Notes under the pieces: model-generated
What the model was told of the DNA's origin: nothing
The model's database searches: none
The model's input: only the letters and a program-made list of their open reading frames with translations
Shown here: piece after piece, positions 9,066-18,140 of the stretch
Layout: each line of letters opens with the position of its first letter
How positions within the stretch are numbered: the first letter of the stretch is position 1
Source: an uncultured Granulosicoccaceae bacterium
Lineage (GTDB): Bacteria > Pseudomonadota > Gammaproteobacteria > Granulosicoccales > Granulosicoccaceae
DNA: 64,000 nucleotides
Direction of reading: 5' to 3'
NCBI GenBank assembly: GCA_938006335.1
Contig: CALLMF010000039.1
Location: 1 to 64,000 of the forward strand
Made by a program: the position numbers and the translations under genes

Positions 9066-9650
9066 ATGAGCGCGATACCGGTTTCTCATCCCCGCCGTCA
9101 GCCCGAACTGCGTCGGTTGGCCCCCATTGGCTTGGTCGTCGGACTCCTGTGCGCAGCAGCAGCCAATGCTCAGCCACGCTGGGATGTCACCTCGCGTGAC
9201 GGACTCGTCACAATACTGGCCAATGCTGCCACTGCGGCCGACATTGCTGCTGCCATTGGAGACGCGACAGGCGTCGCCGTCATCGTTCACGGCGAGCCAA
9301 GCACTCCGCTCAGCGCCAACATCGTGGACGAGCCGCTCGACAAGGCCATCGCTCAGCTTTCTCCCAGCCACATGCTGGTCAGAGACGGTGACGCCACTGA
9401 CTCGGAGATCATCGAGGTGGTGCTGATGATGCCCGACCCTGCCAGTAGCGCCGCTACCAGCACGGAATTTCTGCCCTCAGGTGCGCCTGCTCCGGAGGTC
9501 GTCGACGGCGGCACTGCCGACACGGGAATCAACGCCGATCCCTCAAACCCGGACATCCAGAATGGAAACGCCGATGCGATCGTGACCAACGCACCCGGTG
9601 CGCCGGCACCCGATGCTACTCAGGCTCCTCAGCCTGCGGCCACGCAGTAA
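9066..9650 (+). CDS. Exported STN-domain-like protein, function unknown
   Basis: 194 residues. An N-terminal signal peptide (LAPIGLVVGLLCAAAANAQP, about residues 18-37) ends in a good signal peptidase I site. A compact region follows, about residues 42-105 (VTILANAATAADIAAAIGDA and later PLDKAIAQLSPSHML). It has the beta-alpha pattern of the STN domain found at the start of secretins and TonB receptors. The C-terminal half is Ala/Pro/Asn-rich and probably unstructured. No secretin or receptor barrel follows, so this is a free-standing STN-like periplasmic protein. It converges on and overlaps the astacin-like protease gene by 22 bp. Confidence 0.6.
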   Translation: MSAIPVSHPRRQPELRRLAPIGLVVGLLCAAAANAQPRWDVTSRDGLVTILANAATAADIAAAIGDATGVAVIVHGEPSTPLSANIVDEPLDKAIAQLSPSHMLVRDGDATDSEIIEVVLMMPDPASSAATSTEFLPSGAPAPEVVDGGTADTGINADPSNPDIQNGNADAIVTNAPGAPAPDATQAPQPAATQ

Positions 9651-11092
9651 CGACGTCGCCACAGCAGCATCAGCCCCAGTGCGAGCCCTGGGTGAATCGC
9701 ACCGCCCAAGGTCATGACACTGTCGCCATAAGGCTGATCGTCCAGCAAGGCCGCCCATAGCGCCGGGTCATCTTGCTGCGCCACGAACGGATTGATCACC
9801 ACATTGCCCGCACCAGCGGACGCATTCGAGTATGCCTCGGCAATACTCGTTCGTGTAGCATCACTGTCTTCAAGCCTGATCACTTCGTACACGTTGTCGT
9901 GGGGCGCCAGCTCATCGGTCTGGGAATGCAGTGACAGTCGCAGCGGAGCGACGGCAAGCGTCTGATTCTCCAGCCGTGTTGTCGCCTCGCGATCGGCATG
10001 AGACAACGCAAGCGTGACACGCGCTTGTTCACCGGCCGCAAGCCGTTGCAGCCGACAGGTGGTCGGCTCGACCGCATCGGCTTCCATCTGGTCCGGGCTT
10101 GCCTCGCATACCCAAGCATCCGTCGTCGCACCGGCTCCCAGTACAAGCCATCCCGCAGGTACAGCCAGGTCAAACTCGATGGCGTGTGCACCTTGCGAGC
10201 CTTCGTTCGACACGATGACATCCAGCTCATGCACATCAGCGATGTCAGTCTCATACAGGCTGGATGTGATCGCAAGGTCCGAACCGTAGAGTTCAGCGAC
10301 CGAGGCGATGTCACCATCGCTTGGCAACAGGCGTTGACCGATGGCAGCCCCCGAATGCAAGGGCTCGATCGTGCTCAGACCATTGACACTGAAGTAGGTG
10401 GGGCCGTAGTGCATGATCGAGGCGTAGTCGTAGGCACCGAGCAGACGCGAGCCCTCAGGAGCCAGCGCAAAATTGTGGCGCTTGTCGTCGCGCACATTGT
10501 CCCAGTTGATACGGATCCAGGCATCACGATCACTGCGGGTGTGCTCATGCTCGAGGCCAATCACATGCCCGAGCTCATGGATGACGCTGCCGCCGGAGCA
10601 GTCAGGCGCAATCCACAACTCTTGAGCACCTCCACGTCGGCCTACCCAGGATGCACAACCTTCTCCCGGCTGCAGATGTACATGGTCGAACTCCGGTTGC
10701 GTCAGCGACTCGACTTCCATCAAGGTCACCCCCACGGCCGCATTCCAGACCGCCATGGACCGGCGAGCAACGTCAGCGGTGTCAGCATCAAGGTCCGGGT
10801 CGACCCACACAGGGATGATGCCGTAGTCCCACAGCGCTTCCCCGACGTGCATCACACCGCGAGTCGTCGGTGCCGGATCCACGAAGAGGTCGCCCTCGAT
10901 CTTGAGCGGCTGCGCCGCCACCGTCGTTGCAGTGGCGCTGACGAGCACCGCCAGAAGAAGTGAGAGACATGCACGCCGTCGCGCCAACGCCGCCACAGGG
11001 GTCGGCAGCGCGTCTGGAGCCCGATTTTGATCGCCATTTGACGGAAACATGACCGTCTGAAGCAATCCTCGGACCGTATTGCGCCAAGCCAC
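9629..11092 (-). CDS. Secreted astacin-type (M12A-like) metalloprotease with C-terminal membrane tail
   Basis: The zinc signature HELGHVIGLEHEHTRSDRD (about residues 172-190) matches the astacin pattern HExxHxxGxxHExxRxDRD exactly. The downstream SIMHYG supplies the Met-turn. A signal peptide (LSLLLAVLVSATATTVAAQP) precedes the catalytic domain. After it come about 200 residues of probable beta-sandwich. The extreme C-terminus carries a Gly-Gly, a short hydrophobic span and an Arg cluster (GGAIHPGLALGLMLLWRRR), resembling bacterial CTERM sorting tails. Start: GTG at 11092 has no good ribosome site; ATG at 11050 is the alternative, and both keep the signal peptide. The predicted role is an extracellular or surface-anchored protease. 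Confidence 0.85.
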   Translation of the reverse strand: MAWRNTVRGLLQTVMFPSNGDQNRAPDALPTPVAALARRRACLSLLLAVLVSATATTVAAQPLKIEGDLFVDPAPTTRGVMHVGEALWDYGIIPVWVDPDLDADTADVARRSMAVWNAAVGVTLMEVESLTQPEFDHVHLQPGEGCASWVGRRGGAQELWIAPDCSGGSVIHELGHVIGLEHEHTRSDRDAWIRINWDNVRDDKRHNFALAPEGSRLLGAYDYASIMHYGPTYFSVNGLSTIEPLHSGAAIGQRLLPSDGDIASVAELYGSDLAITSSLYETDIADVHELDVIVSNEGSQGAHAIEFDLAVPAGWLVLGAGATTDAWVCEASPDQMEADAVEPTTCRLQRLAAGEQARVTLALSHADREATTRLENQTLAVAPLRLSLHSQTDELAPHDNVYEVIRLEDSDATRTSIAEAYSNASAGAGNVVINPFVAQQDDPALWAALLDDQPYGDSVMTLGGAIHPGLALGLMLLWRRRYCVAAG

Positions 11093-11148
11093 CGTGTATC
11101 GCGCGGTACACTGAGTTCCACCTGCAACCTTCGAATGGGATGTTCTCC

Positions 11149-11808
11149 ATGGCGCTACGCATCAACGACACCGCACCGGACTTCAAGGCACAAACCACTC
11201 AGGGTCCAATCAGCTTCCATGAGTGGCTCGGAGACTCATGGGGCGTGCTGTTTTCGCACCCCAAGGACTTCACGCCTGTGTGCACCACCGAGCTCGGCGC
11301 TGTTGCTCACCTCGTGCCGGAGTTCGAGAAACGCGACGTCAAGGTGATCGGACTCAGCATCGATCCGGTCGACAACCACGAGCAGTGGGCTCAGGACATC
11401 GAGCAGACACAGGGAGCCGCTGTCACATTCCCGATGATCGGCGACACGGACCTCGCTGTAGGCAAGGCCTATGACATGTTCCCGGCTGACGAATCCGGCA
11501 CATCGGATGGCCGTACCGCTGCCACCAACGCAACCGTGCGCTCGGTGTACATCATCGGGCCGGACAAGAAGATCAAGCTGATCATGACCTACCCCATGAC
11601 CACCGGACGAAATTTTGACGAGATCCTGCGCGTCATCGACTCCATGCAACTCACCGCCAGACACCAGATCGCCACACCTGCAAACTGGGTACACGGCGAG
11701 GATGTCATCGTGGTTCCAGCGGTATCCGACGAAGAGGCAGAAAAGAAGTACCCCGCCGGCGTTCGCAAGGTCAAGCCCTACCTGCGCTATGTGGACCAAC
11801 CGTCGTAA
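11149..11808 (+). CDS. 1-Cys peroxiredoxin (AhpC/TSA, Prx6 type)
   Basis: 219 residues from the ATG at 11149, which has GGGA 8 bases upstream; an ATG at 11140 is in frame but poorly spaced. Peroxidatic Cys45 sits in SHPKDFTPVCTTELG, the P-V-C-T-T-E form typical of the Prx6 subfamily. The long C-terminal dimerisation domain with WVHGEDVIVVPAVSD and a KPYLRY tail is characteristic. It reduces H2O2 and organic hydroperoxides in the cytoplasm. It lies 3 kb from sarcosine oxidase, a peroxide producer, but in a separate transcription unit. Confidence 0.92.
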   Translation: MALRINDTAPDFKAQTTQGPISFHEWLGDSWGVLFSHPKDFTPVCTTELGAVAHLVPEFEKRDVKVIGLSIDPVDNHEQWAQDIEQTQGAAVTFPMIGDTDLAVGKAYDMFPADESGTSDGRTAATNATVRSVYIIGPDKKIKLIMTYPMTTGRNFDEILRVIDSMQLTARHQIATPANWVHGEDVIVVPAVSDEEAEKKYPAGVRKVKPYLRYVDQPS

Positions 11809-11849
11809 GTACGGCGGGTTCTGGCACGGAGCGTGCCGCGCGAGCCACT

Positions 11850-12494
11850 GTGTCCGATAAATTCGACAAACGCAGGCCCTTCGTAGGCAAGGCCGTCAGG
11901 CAGGCGCAGGAACGTCGCCGTGCCGACCGCCGGCGCAGTGCGTCGGACCGTCGTATCTGGCGCGCGCTGGCGACGGAACGCCGCGTGGCCGAACGTAGGC
12001 GTGCGCTCGATCGTCGCCCCGCACAGCCCGAGAAACTCGGCCGTGCAACGTCTTCATTGCAGACGACCACAGAAGCTGCTCCGGAGATCGACAAGGCGAT
12101 TCAGCTGCCGCATATCGATCTGGATGCGACAGATGACACCAAGAGCGCACCGCAAGCAGCGAGGGCTGATGAGCCACTCGAACGCCATTCCACGAGAACG
12201 CCTGAAGATCAGGTCAGCGACGAAGCCCGCCTGGCGCGTTTGCGTTCGATGCTCGACGCCGCCGCTCTTCGCCAGGCGCGTAACGATGCCAAAAGACTCC
12301 GCCGACCGGTGATGGCCGCCGGCGTCACAGTACGAGTTACAGCGGGTACCCGCGCGCGGGCTGTTGGTACCATCATCGACGCGGACTACATCAACGCTCG
12401 TGCGCTGGTGAGATTCGATGGCGAACCAAACGGGATCTGGATCGGATTTCGTGATCTATCGTCAGCCGAATCACTCAAAGCCGCGCGTCGTTGA
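11850..12494 (+). CDS. Uncharacterised basic, Arg-rich protein
   Basis: 214 residues from a GTG start. I do not recognise a family. The first 60 residues are extremely rich in Arg with RRADRRR, ERRVAERRR and DRRP runs and are probably helical. A middle acidic/polar stretch follows. The last about 70 residues (VTVRVTAGTRARAVGTIIDADYI, then ARALVRFDGEPNGIWIGFRDLS) look like a small beta-barrel of the KOW/SH3 type. No signal peptide or membrane span is seen. It lies between peroxiredoxin and the HTTM gene on the same strand. RNA or DNA binding is a guess from charge only. Confidence 0.6.
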   Translation: MSDKFDKRRPFVGKAVRQAQERRRADRRRSASDRRIWRALATERRVAERRRALDRRPAQPEKLGRATSSLQTTTEAAPEIDKAIQLPHIDLDATDDTKSAPQAARADEPLERHSTRTPEDQVSDEARLARLRSMLDAAALRQARNDAKRLRRPVMAAGVTVRVTAGTRARAVGTIIDADYINARALVRFDGEPNGIWIGFRDLSSAESLKAARR

Positions 12495-12541
12495 TCCCAC
12501 GATGTATTGCAAGGTCCAGAACACGAGCCAGCCACACGTCC

Positions 12542-14470
12542 ATGCTTGAACGGATTCGTACGGTCTTCGGGATAGACCCCCGATCGCTAGCACTGTTCCG
12601 GGTGATGCTCGGCGGCCTCATCCTGCTCGACCTTGCGCTCAGAAGCCGCAACCTCAGCACCTACTACACCGATCTCGGTGTATTGCCGCGAGACGCCTGG
12701 GGCGAACTCGCCCATCGATGGCACATCTCACTCCACGCCGCCAGCGGGGAATGGTGGTGGCAGGCACTGCTGTTCACGATCGCGGCCATCGCCGCAATCG
12801 CGCTGATGGTCGGCTATCGCACACGCCTCGCCAACTTCGTCTCGCTGGTGTTGCTCGGCTCACTGATGAATCGCAACGGCTTGTTGTTACAGGGGGGCGA
12901 CCTGCTGCTGGTGGTCATGTGTTTCTGGGGGCTGTTCCTGCCGCTTGGCATGCGCTTCTCTTTTGATGCGGCGCTACAACCGGCCTTGCGTGATGAGCCG
13001 AACGCACCGCGCCTGGCGACCCGGCCATACACGCCATACCTGTCGGTCGCGACGGTGGCAGTCACGTTCCAGGTGCTGTATCTGTACTTCTTCACGGCCC
13101 TGCTCAAGACCGGGGGTGCCTGGCGCGACTCGTTTGACGCCGCCTTCTACGCGCTGAGCCTGCAGCACTTCGCCACGCCAATCGGACAGTTCCTGCTGGG
13201 CGCGCCATGGTTACTCAAAGGCGCCACCGTTTATGTGCTGTTTGCCGAATTCGTCGGGCCGGCGCTGATCCTGATCGCGGTGCTATGGTGGAAGAAGGAC
13301 AGCTTTGCGCGCGTGTTCGCCACCTCCCGTCTGATCGGGCTTGCCCTGCTCGCCTCGCTGCACGTCGCCTTCATCCTGATGTTGCACATCGGCCTGTTTC
13401 CGCTGATCGACTTCATGTCTCTGAGCTTGTTGGTACCGGGCTTTGTCTGGGCCTATTTGCAAGGCGAACGAGGTAGCCATGTCTGGCAGGACGCTCCGGC
13501 CACGCGCGTTGACGGCGTCCCGCTGGCAGATCCCGCCCCCACCGTGACACTTCACTACGATATCGACTGCGGCTTCTGCCTGAAGATGTGCCTGATCCTC
13601 AGGGAGTTTCTGCTGCCTGCGCACGCGCGCGTGGTACCCGCGCAGGACGATCCGGTCATCGGCGAGATCCTCGAGCGCGAGAACTCATGGGTTGTGACTG
13701 ATCCGGCTGGCACGCCCCATGTGCACTGGGATGCCATGCGGCTGTTGTTCAAGCAGAACCTGGCATGGCGTCCGGTGTACTGGCTGCTCAGCGTGCCGCC
13801 GCTGCCGTGGCTGGGCCACCGCCTCTATCGCACCATCGCAGAAAACCGTCAGGGCGTCAGCCGCTTTACCGCGCGCTGGCTGCCGTGGCAGGAACTGCGC
13901 ACCACACCGACGCTGATCGGATCTGCGTTAGCGCTGTATGCGTTCTATATCGTCACTGCCTACAACGTCTACGGCCTACCGGGTTTGCGCGGCAATATGC
14001 CCGCCCATGTCGAGAGGCCCGCCCGTTACGCACGCATCGACCAGCGCTGGGACATGTTTGCACCCTACCCGCTCACCACGTCAAGCTATCCGATCGTCAC
14101 GGGGTTGCTGCGCAACGGAGAGCGCGTGGAGTTGTTCGAGACGACCTCCAGTGACGCGAACTGGGAGCCGCCCGAGCGTTTCTTCCCACTGTTTGGCGAT
14201 TACCGAACCCGCAAGTACATGGGACGTGTGGACTCTCACAAGAACAACGCGGTGCGTCGTGGCTACGGCTCCTGGATATGTCGCAAGTACAACAAGCTCG
14301 ATTCCGAACCAACGCGAGACGAGCAACTCGGCGTGGTCGAAATATGGTTCGTGAAGCTGCGCACGAACACCGCGGGAACACCCAAGGAAGAAACCCGTCG
14401 CATGGCATGGCGCCACTGGTGCTTTCCGGAATTTCGCAATCGGAAAGTGTTTGACGAGGACGTTTATTGA
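12542..14470 (+). CDS. HTTM (vitamin K carboxylase-like) membrane protein fused to DUF393 thiol-disulfide domain
   Basis: About 642 residues from the ATG at 12542; an upstream TTG at 12491 would add 17 unconserved residues. The N-terminal half is a multi-span HTTM domain (LFRVMLGGLILLDL, then a run of hydrophobic helices to about residue 310). The segment around 340-450 is a DUF393/DCC domain with the diagnostic DIDCGFCLKMC (DxxCxxC) and LPWLGHRLYRTIAENR. A further hydrophobic helix and a soluble C-terminal domain (RWDMFAPYP, YGSWICRKYN) follow. A role in membrane thiol-disulfide chemistry is suggested by the CxxC. The substrate is unknown. Confidence 0.8.
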   Translation: MLERIRTVFGIDPRSLALFRVMLGGLILLDLALRSRNLSTYYTDLGVLPRDAWGELAHRWHISLHAASGEWWWQALLFTIAAIAAIALMVGYRTRLANFVSLVLLGSLMNRNGLLLQGGDLLLVVMCFWGLFLPLGMRFSFDAALQPALRDEPNAPRLATRPYTPYLSVATVAVTFQVLYLYFFTALLKTGGAWRDSFDAAFYALSLQHFATPIGQFLLGAPWLLKGATVYVLFAEFVGPALILIAVLWWKKDSFARVFATSRLIGLALLASLHVAFILMLHIGLFPLIDFMSLSLLVPGFVWAYLQGERGSHVWQDAPATRVDGVPLADPAPTVTLHYDIDCGFCLKMCLILREFLLPAHARVVPAQDDPVIGEILERENSWVVTDPAGTPHVHWDAMRLLFKQNLAWRPVYWLLSVPPLPWLGHRLYRTIAENRQGVSRFTARWLPWQELRTTPTLIGSALALYAFYIVTAYNVYGLPGLRGNMPAHVERPARYARIDQRWDMFAPYPLTTSSYPIVTGLLRNGERVELFETTSSDANWEPPERFFPLFGDYRTRKYMGRVDSHKNNAVRRGYGSWICRKYNKLDSEPTRDEQLGVVEIWFVKLRTNTAGTPKEETRRMAWRHWCFPEFRNRKVFDEDVY

Positions 14471-14494
14471 CGAGCCCGGCAGAACGCCGGACAG

Positions 14495-14983
14495 TCAGCT
14501 CACGACATAAGTCGCGTTGCCAGTCGCAATCAAGGTGTCCTGCTCGTTGCTGAGCCTCATCCCGACCGCGGCAATCCGGCGCCCCAGGCGTACCGTTTCC
14601 GCTTCGGCAACAAAGCACTCGCCGATACCCTGACGCAGGAAATCCACCCGCAGGTCGATGGTGCCCAACGGCGCGAACATCTGCAGAACGTCCTGCGCCG
14701 AGGCCGCAGGATGCTTCTCGGCGATCGACCACATCACCGCCAGTCCTCCCGCCACATCGAGCACCGACGAGATCACCCCGCCGTGCAAGCGCCCATGAAC
14801 GAAGTGACCGACCAGCTCCGGCCGCATGTCAAAGGCCACGCTCACGCGTGAATCGTGCCTCGGCCCCAAGGTGAATCCCAGGAACTCGTTGAAGACGATA
14901 CGCCGTTCAAACAGATCCTTGATGCCCGACTCGAGCATGCGCATTTGTGCGGCATCGCGTGATGCCTTGTCAGGGTTGCTCAA
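14495..14983 (-). CDS. PaaI/YiiD-like hotdog-fold thioesterase
   Basis: 162 residues. The hotdog signature is HFVHGRLHGGVISSVLDVAGG, the HGG-D element of acyl-CoA thioesterases, followed by TIDLRVDFLRQG. The substrate is unknown. Its start overlaps the stop of the upstream RND pump gene by 4 bp (ATGA), so it is the third gene of that operon. The pairing of a thioesterase with an RND pump is unexplained by function. Confidence 0.85.
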   Translation of the reverse strand: MSNPDKASRDAAQMRMLESGIKDLFERRIVFNEFLGFTLGPRHDSRVSVAFDMRPELVGHFVHGRLHGGVISSVLDVAGGLAVMWSIAEKHPAASAQDVLQMFAPLGTIDLRVDFLRQGIGECFVAEAETVRLGRRIAAVGMRLSNEQDTLIATGNATYVVS

Positions 14984-17900
14984 GCCGATCCGCTCTGGTC
15001 GGCGATCTGCGTGGACTTGCGGCCATACAATGATCTGAAGCCGTCGCGCAGATCCTCGAGCACCAGGTAATTGACCGGTATCAAGATCAGCGTGACGACA
15101 GTGGCAAAGATGATTCCGAATCCGAGTGATACCGCCATCGGAATCAGGAACTGGGCTTGTGTGCTGGTCTCGAAGATCAGCGGCAACAAACCGAAGAATG
15201 TCGTAAGCGAGGTCAGCACCACCGCGCGAAACCGTGCCATGCCCGACGTGCGCACGGCATCAATCAGCGCCATCCCTTCGCGGCGTTTGCGGTTGACCCA
15301 ATCGACCAGTACCAACGAGTCGTTGACCACGACCCCACAGAGCGCGAGCATGCCCATGTAGCTCATGATCGATAGCGACATGCCCATGATCATGTGTCCG
15401 AGCACCCCACCCACAACACCAAAGGGGATGACGACCATGACCAGAAACGGCTGCAGATAGCTACGAAAAGGAATGGCCAGCAAGGTGTAGATCACGAGCA
15501 ATACGAAGACCAGGCCCTGACGCAAGCTGGCAAAGCTCTCTCGCTGCTCACGCGCCTCCCCTTCCAGCGATACACGAATGTCCGGGAAGCGAGCCGTGAT
15601 GTCATCGGCAAACTCTGCAAGATCCGCCTTGATGCCTTCGATATTGGCCGTTGCCTTGTCCACATCCGCTTCGACGTTGACGGTGCGGCGACGGTCCACC
15701 CGGCGTATGGACGAGAGCCCACGTCCGGCTTCAATCGTTGCAACCGTTGCCAGCGGCACTTCCACGCCGCTTGAGGTACGTATGTTCAAGCGTCGTAGGC
15801 CCTCGATCGAATCGCGGTCCTCGATCGGATAGCGTACGACCACATCGATCTCGTCCCGGTCACGCTGGATACTCTGCACCTGGGTTCCGAGGTAGGCGGT
15901 ACGCACCTGGTTGGCAATGTCGGACAAGGTCACGCCCAGTTGACGGCCGGCAGGCAGCAAGCCCAGTCGCAACTCTTCCTTGCCACCTTCAAAGGAGTCA
16001 CTGACTTCCGTCACGCTCGGGTAGTCGGAAAGTTCATTGCGAACCAGCGCCGCGACTTCGCGCAACTCATCGAAGTCGCGCCCGGAAATCTCCACATCGA
16101 TGGGACTACCGCCACGACCGATCTCGGCGCGGTAGGACACGCTCTCGGCACCTGGTATGGAGCCGATCAGACGCCGCCACTCACCGACGAGTTCTGCGCT
16201 GGTGATGTTCAAGGTACGGTCTTCAGGCGGTGTGATCTCGAAGGTGACACGGCCGACGTTACTACCCACACTACGTCCACCAGAAGAACCAGCGGTGGAC
16301 ATGATGCCCTCGATCACGCTTTCGTTGGTTGAGGGGTCCACATGCTTTGCCTGAAGCGTGTACACCGCCTCGGTCATGCGGTCGATGTGTCCTTGCGTGA
16401 TCTCGAAGGGCGTACCCGCCGGCATCACGAGATTGGCGCGTGCCACCTCACTTTGCACACGAGGAAAGAACACGAAGCGCACATGCCCTGACGACACCAG
16501 GCTGAATACCACCATGGCACCACCGACAAACAAGGCGAGCACTGCATAGCGATACGTCAGGGCGAGCGCCAGTACCGGCTGATAAATTCTCTCGACGCAC
16601 CATTCAAAGCCATCAGCAATGCGGTGCTGCACACGCGCAAACACGTTGGGTCGCTTGCTCGCATGAAAATTCAGGTGACTCATGTGCGACGGCAACACGA
16701 ACTTGGACTCGATGATCGAGAACAACAGCACCGGTATCACGATCATCGGAATCTGCGCGAAGATCTGACCGCGCGCACCCTCGATCAACAGCAATGGGAC
16801 GAAGGCGGCAACCGTTGTCAGCACACCAAAGGTGACCGGCACCGCGACTTCGTGGGTGCCATCGATAGCGGCCTGCAGCCGATCCGGATTACGCCGCATG
16901 TGCGAGTAGATGTTCTCGCCGGTGACGATCGCGTCGTCAACCACGATACCCAGCACCAGAATGAACGCGAACAAACTGATCAGATTCATGGTGACACCGA
17001 GAAACGGCATCATCGCGATACCGCCGAGTATCGACACCGGCACGCCGATGAACACCCAGGCAGCGACCCAGAAGCGAAGAAACAAGGTCAACAGGATGAT
17101 GATGAGCAAGCCTCCCTGCACCGCGCTGCTCATCAGCGTGGACAATCGCGCCTTGACGATGCGTGACGCATCACGCCAGTAGCCCAGGCTCACGCCATGA
17201 GGCATACGCGTCTCGGCTTCCTGCAAATAGTCCTTGACCTGATTGGCGACCGTGATCGCACTTTGCAGGCCCGTGCGGTACACATCGATCTCGACCGCAG
17301 ACAAGCCGTTCCACTGCTGTTCGAGTACGTCTTCCTCGAAACCATCGGATATCTCGGCAATTTCGCCGAGCGTGACTCGTGTGCCGTCGTTGCGAGCCAG
17401 CACGACCACCTGCGCATAGTCGTCAGCGTCGTAGGCCTGGCCGACCGTGCGCAGGAGTACCTCGCCGCCAACGGTCTGTACCGAGCCCGCGGCCAGGTCC
17501 AGCGATGTCGCTTCGATCGCCTGGGCCACTTCAGACAATGAGAGCCCGTAACGTTGAAGTGTTTCCGGTTTGATTTCTATGGCGAGCTCGTAGTCACGTA
17601 CCCCGGAGAGCTCGACCTGTGTGACATCAGGCAAGGCTTCGAGATCATCACGGACACGCGCGGCGACCTGACGCAACTCGGACTCGGGCAAGGCGCCGGA
17701 GACGATCACGCTGATCACCTCCCGGTTGGCGACCGGGATGCTGACGGTCGGCCGTTCTGCCTGCAATGGCAGGTTGCCGATGCTCGCGACACGCTGTTCG
17801 ATGTCGTCCTTCATGGAGCGAAGGTCAACACCCTTGTCGAACTCCACTACCACACGGCCGCTGTCCTCGGAGGCTGTCGAGGTCATGCTCTTTATGCCAC

Positions 17901-18129
17901 TCAGGTCCTGTATCGCCTCTTCGATCTTGATGGTGACACCCGACTCCACCTCGCTGGGTGTCGCACCGCGATAGGCGGTACTGATGGTGACGACATCACG
18001 TTCAAAGCTCGGAAACACCTCCAGCGGCATGCGCGTTGCCAGGGTCACAAGCCCCATGGCGATGATGAACACCATCAGCAGGTTGGCGGCGACCGGGTTT
18101 CTGGCGAACCAGTTGATCAATCCGTGCAT
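14980..18129 (-). CDS. RND-family efflux permease
   Basis: 1049 residues, the full length expected for an RND inner-membrane pump. It starts with the typical N-terminal helix (INWFARNPVAANLLMVFIIA). It carries the TM4 proton-relay motif GIVVDDAIVTGENIY with paired aspartates, and the second-half equivalent GVVVNDSLVLVDWVNRKRREG. Two large periplasmic loops are present. It uses proton motive force to export hydrophobic compounds with the adaptor encoded 11 bp upstream. No outer-membrane TolC-type gene is adjacent. The substrate is unknown. Confidence 0.93.
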   Translation of the reverse strand: MHGLINWFARNPVAANLLMVFIIAMGLVTLATRMPLEVFPSFERDVVTISTAYRGATPSEVESGVTIKIEEAIQDLSGIKSMTSTASEDSGRVVVEFDKGVDLRSMKDDIEQRVASIGNLPLQAERPTVSIPVANREVISVIVSGALPESELRQVAARVRDDLEALPDVTQVELSGVRDYELAIEIKPETLQRYGLSLSEVAQAIEATSLDLAAGSVQTVGGEVLLRTVGQAYDADDYAQVVVLARNDGTRVTLGEIAEISDGFEEDVLEQQWNGLSAVEIDVYRTGLQSAITVANQVKDYLQEAETRMPHGVSLGYWRDASRIVKARLSTLMSSAVQGGLLIIILLTLFLRFWVAAWVFIGVPVSILGGIAMMPFLGVTMNLISLFAFILVLGIVVDDAIVTGENIYSHMRRNPDRLQAAIDGTHEVAVPVTFGVLTTVAAFVPLLLIEGARGQIFAQIPMIVIPVLLFSIIESKFVLPSHMSHLNFHASKRPNVFARVQHRIADGFEWCVERIYQPVLALALTYRYAVLALFVGGAMVVFSLVSSGHVRFVFFPRVQSEVARANLVMPAGTPFEITQGHIDRMTEAVYTLQAKHVDPSTNESVIEGIMSTAGSSGGRSVGSNVGRVTFEITPPEDRTLNITSAELVGEWRRLIGSIPGAESVSYRAEIGRGGSPIDVEISGRDFDELREVAALVRNELSDYPSVTEVSDSFEGGKEELRLGLLPAGRQLGVTLSDIANQVRTAYLGTQVQSIQRDRDEIDVVVRYPIEDRDSIEGLRRLNIRTSSGVEVPLATVATIEAGRGLSSIRRVDRRRTVNVEADVDKATANIEGIKADLAEFADDITARFPDIRVSLEGEAREQRESFASLRQGLVFVLLVIYTLLAIPFRSYLQPFLVMVVIPFGVVGGVLGHMIMGMSLSIMSYMGMLALCGVVVNDSLVLVDWVNRKRREGMALIDAVRTSGMARFRAVVLTSLTTFFGLLPLIFETSTQAQFLIPMAVSLGFGIIFATVVTLILIPVNYLVLEDLRDGFRSLYGRKSTQIADQSGSA

Positions 18130-18140
18130 GCGCTGCTACC

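Noticed and set aside
11823..11837. Hairpin GGCACG-GAG-CGTGCC after the peroxiredoxin gene as a terminator
   Set aside because: The stem is only 6 bp, has no T-run and lies 13 bases before the next gene on the same strand, so termination there is unconvincing.
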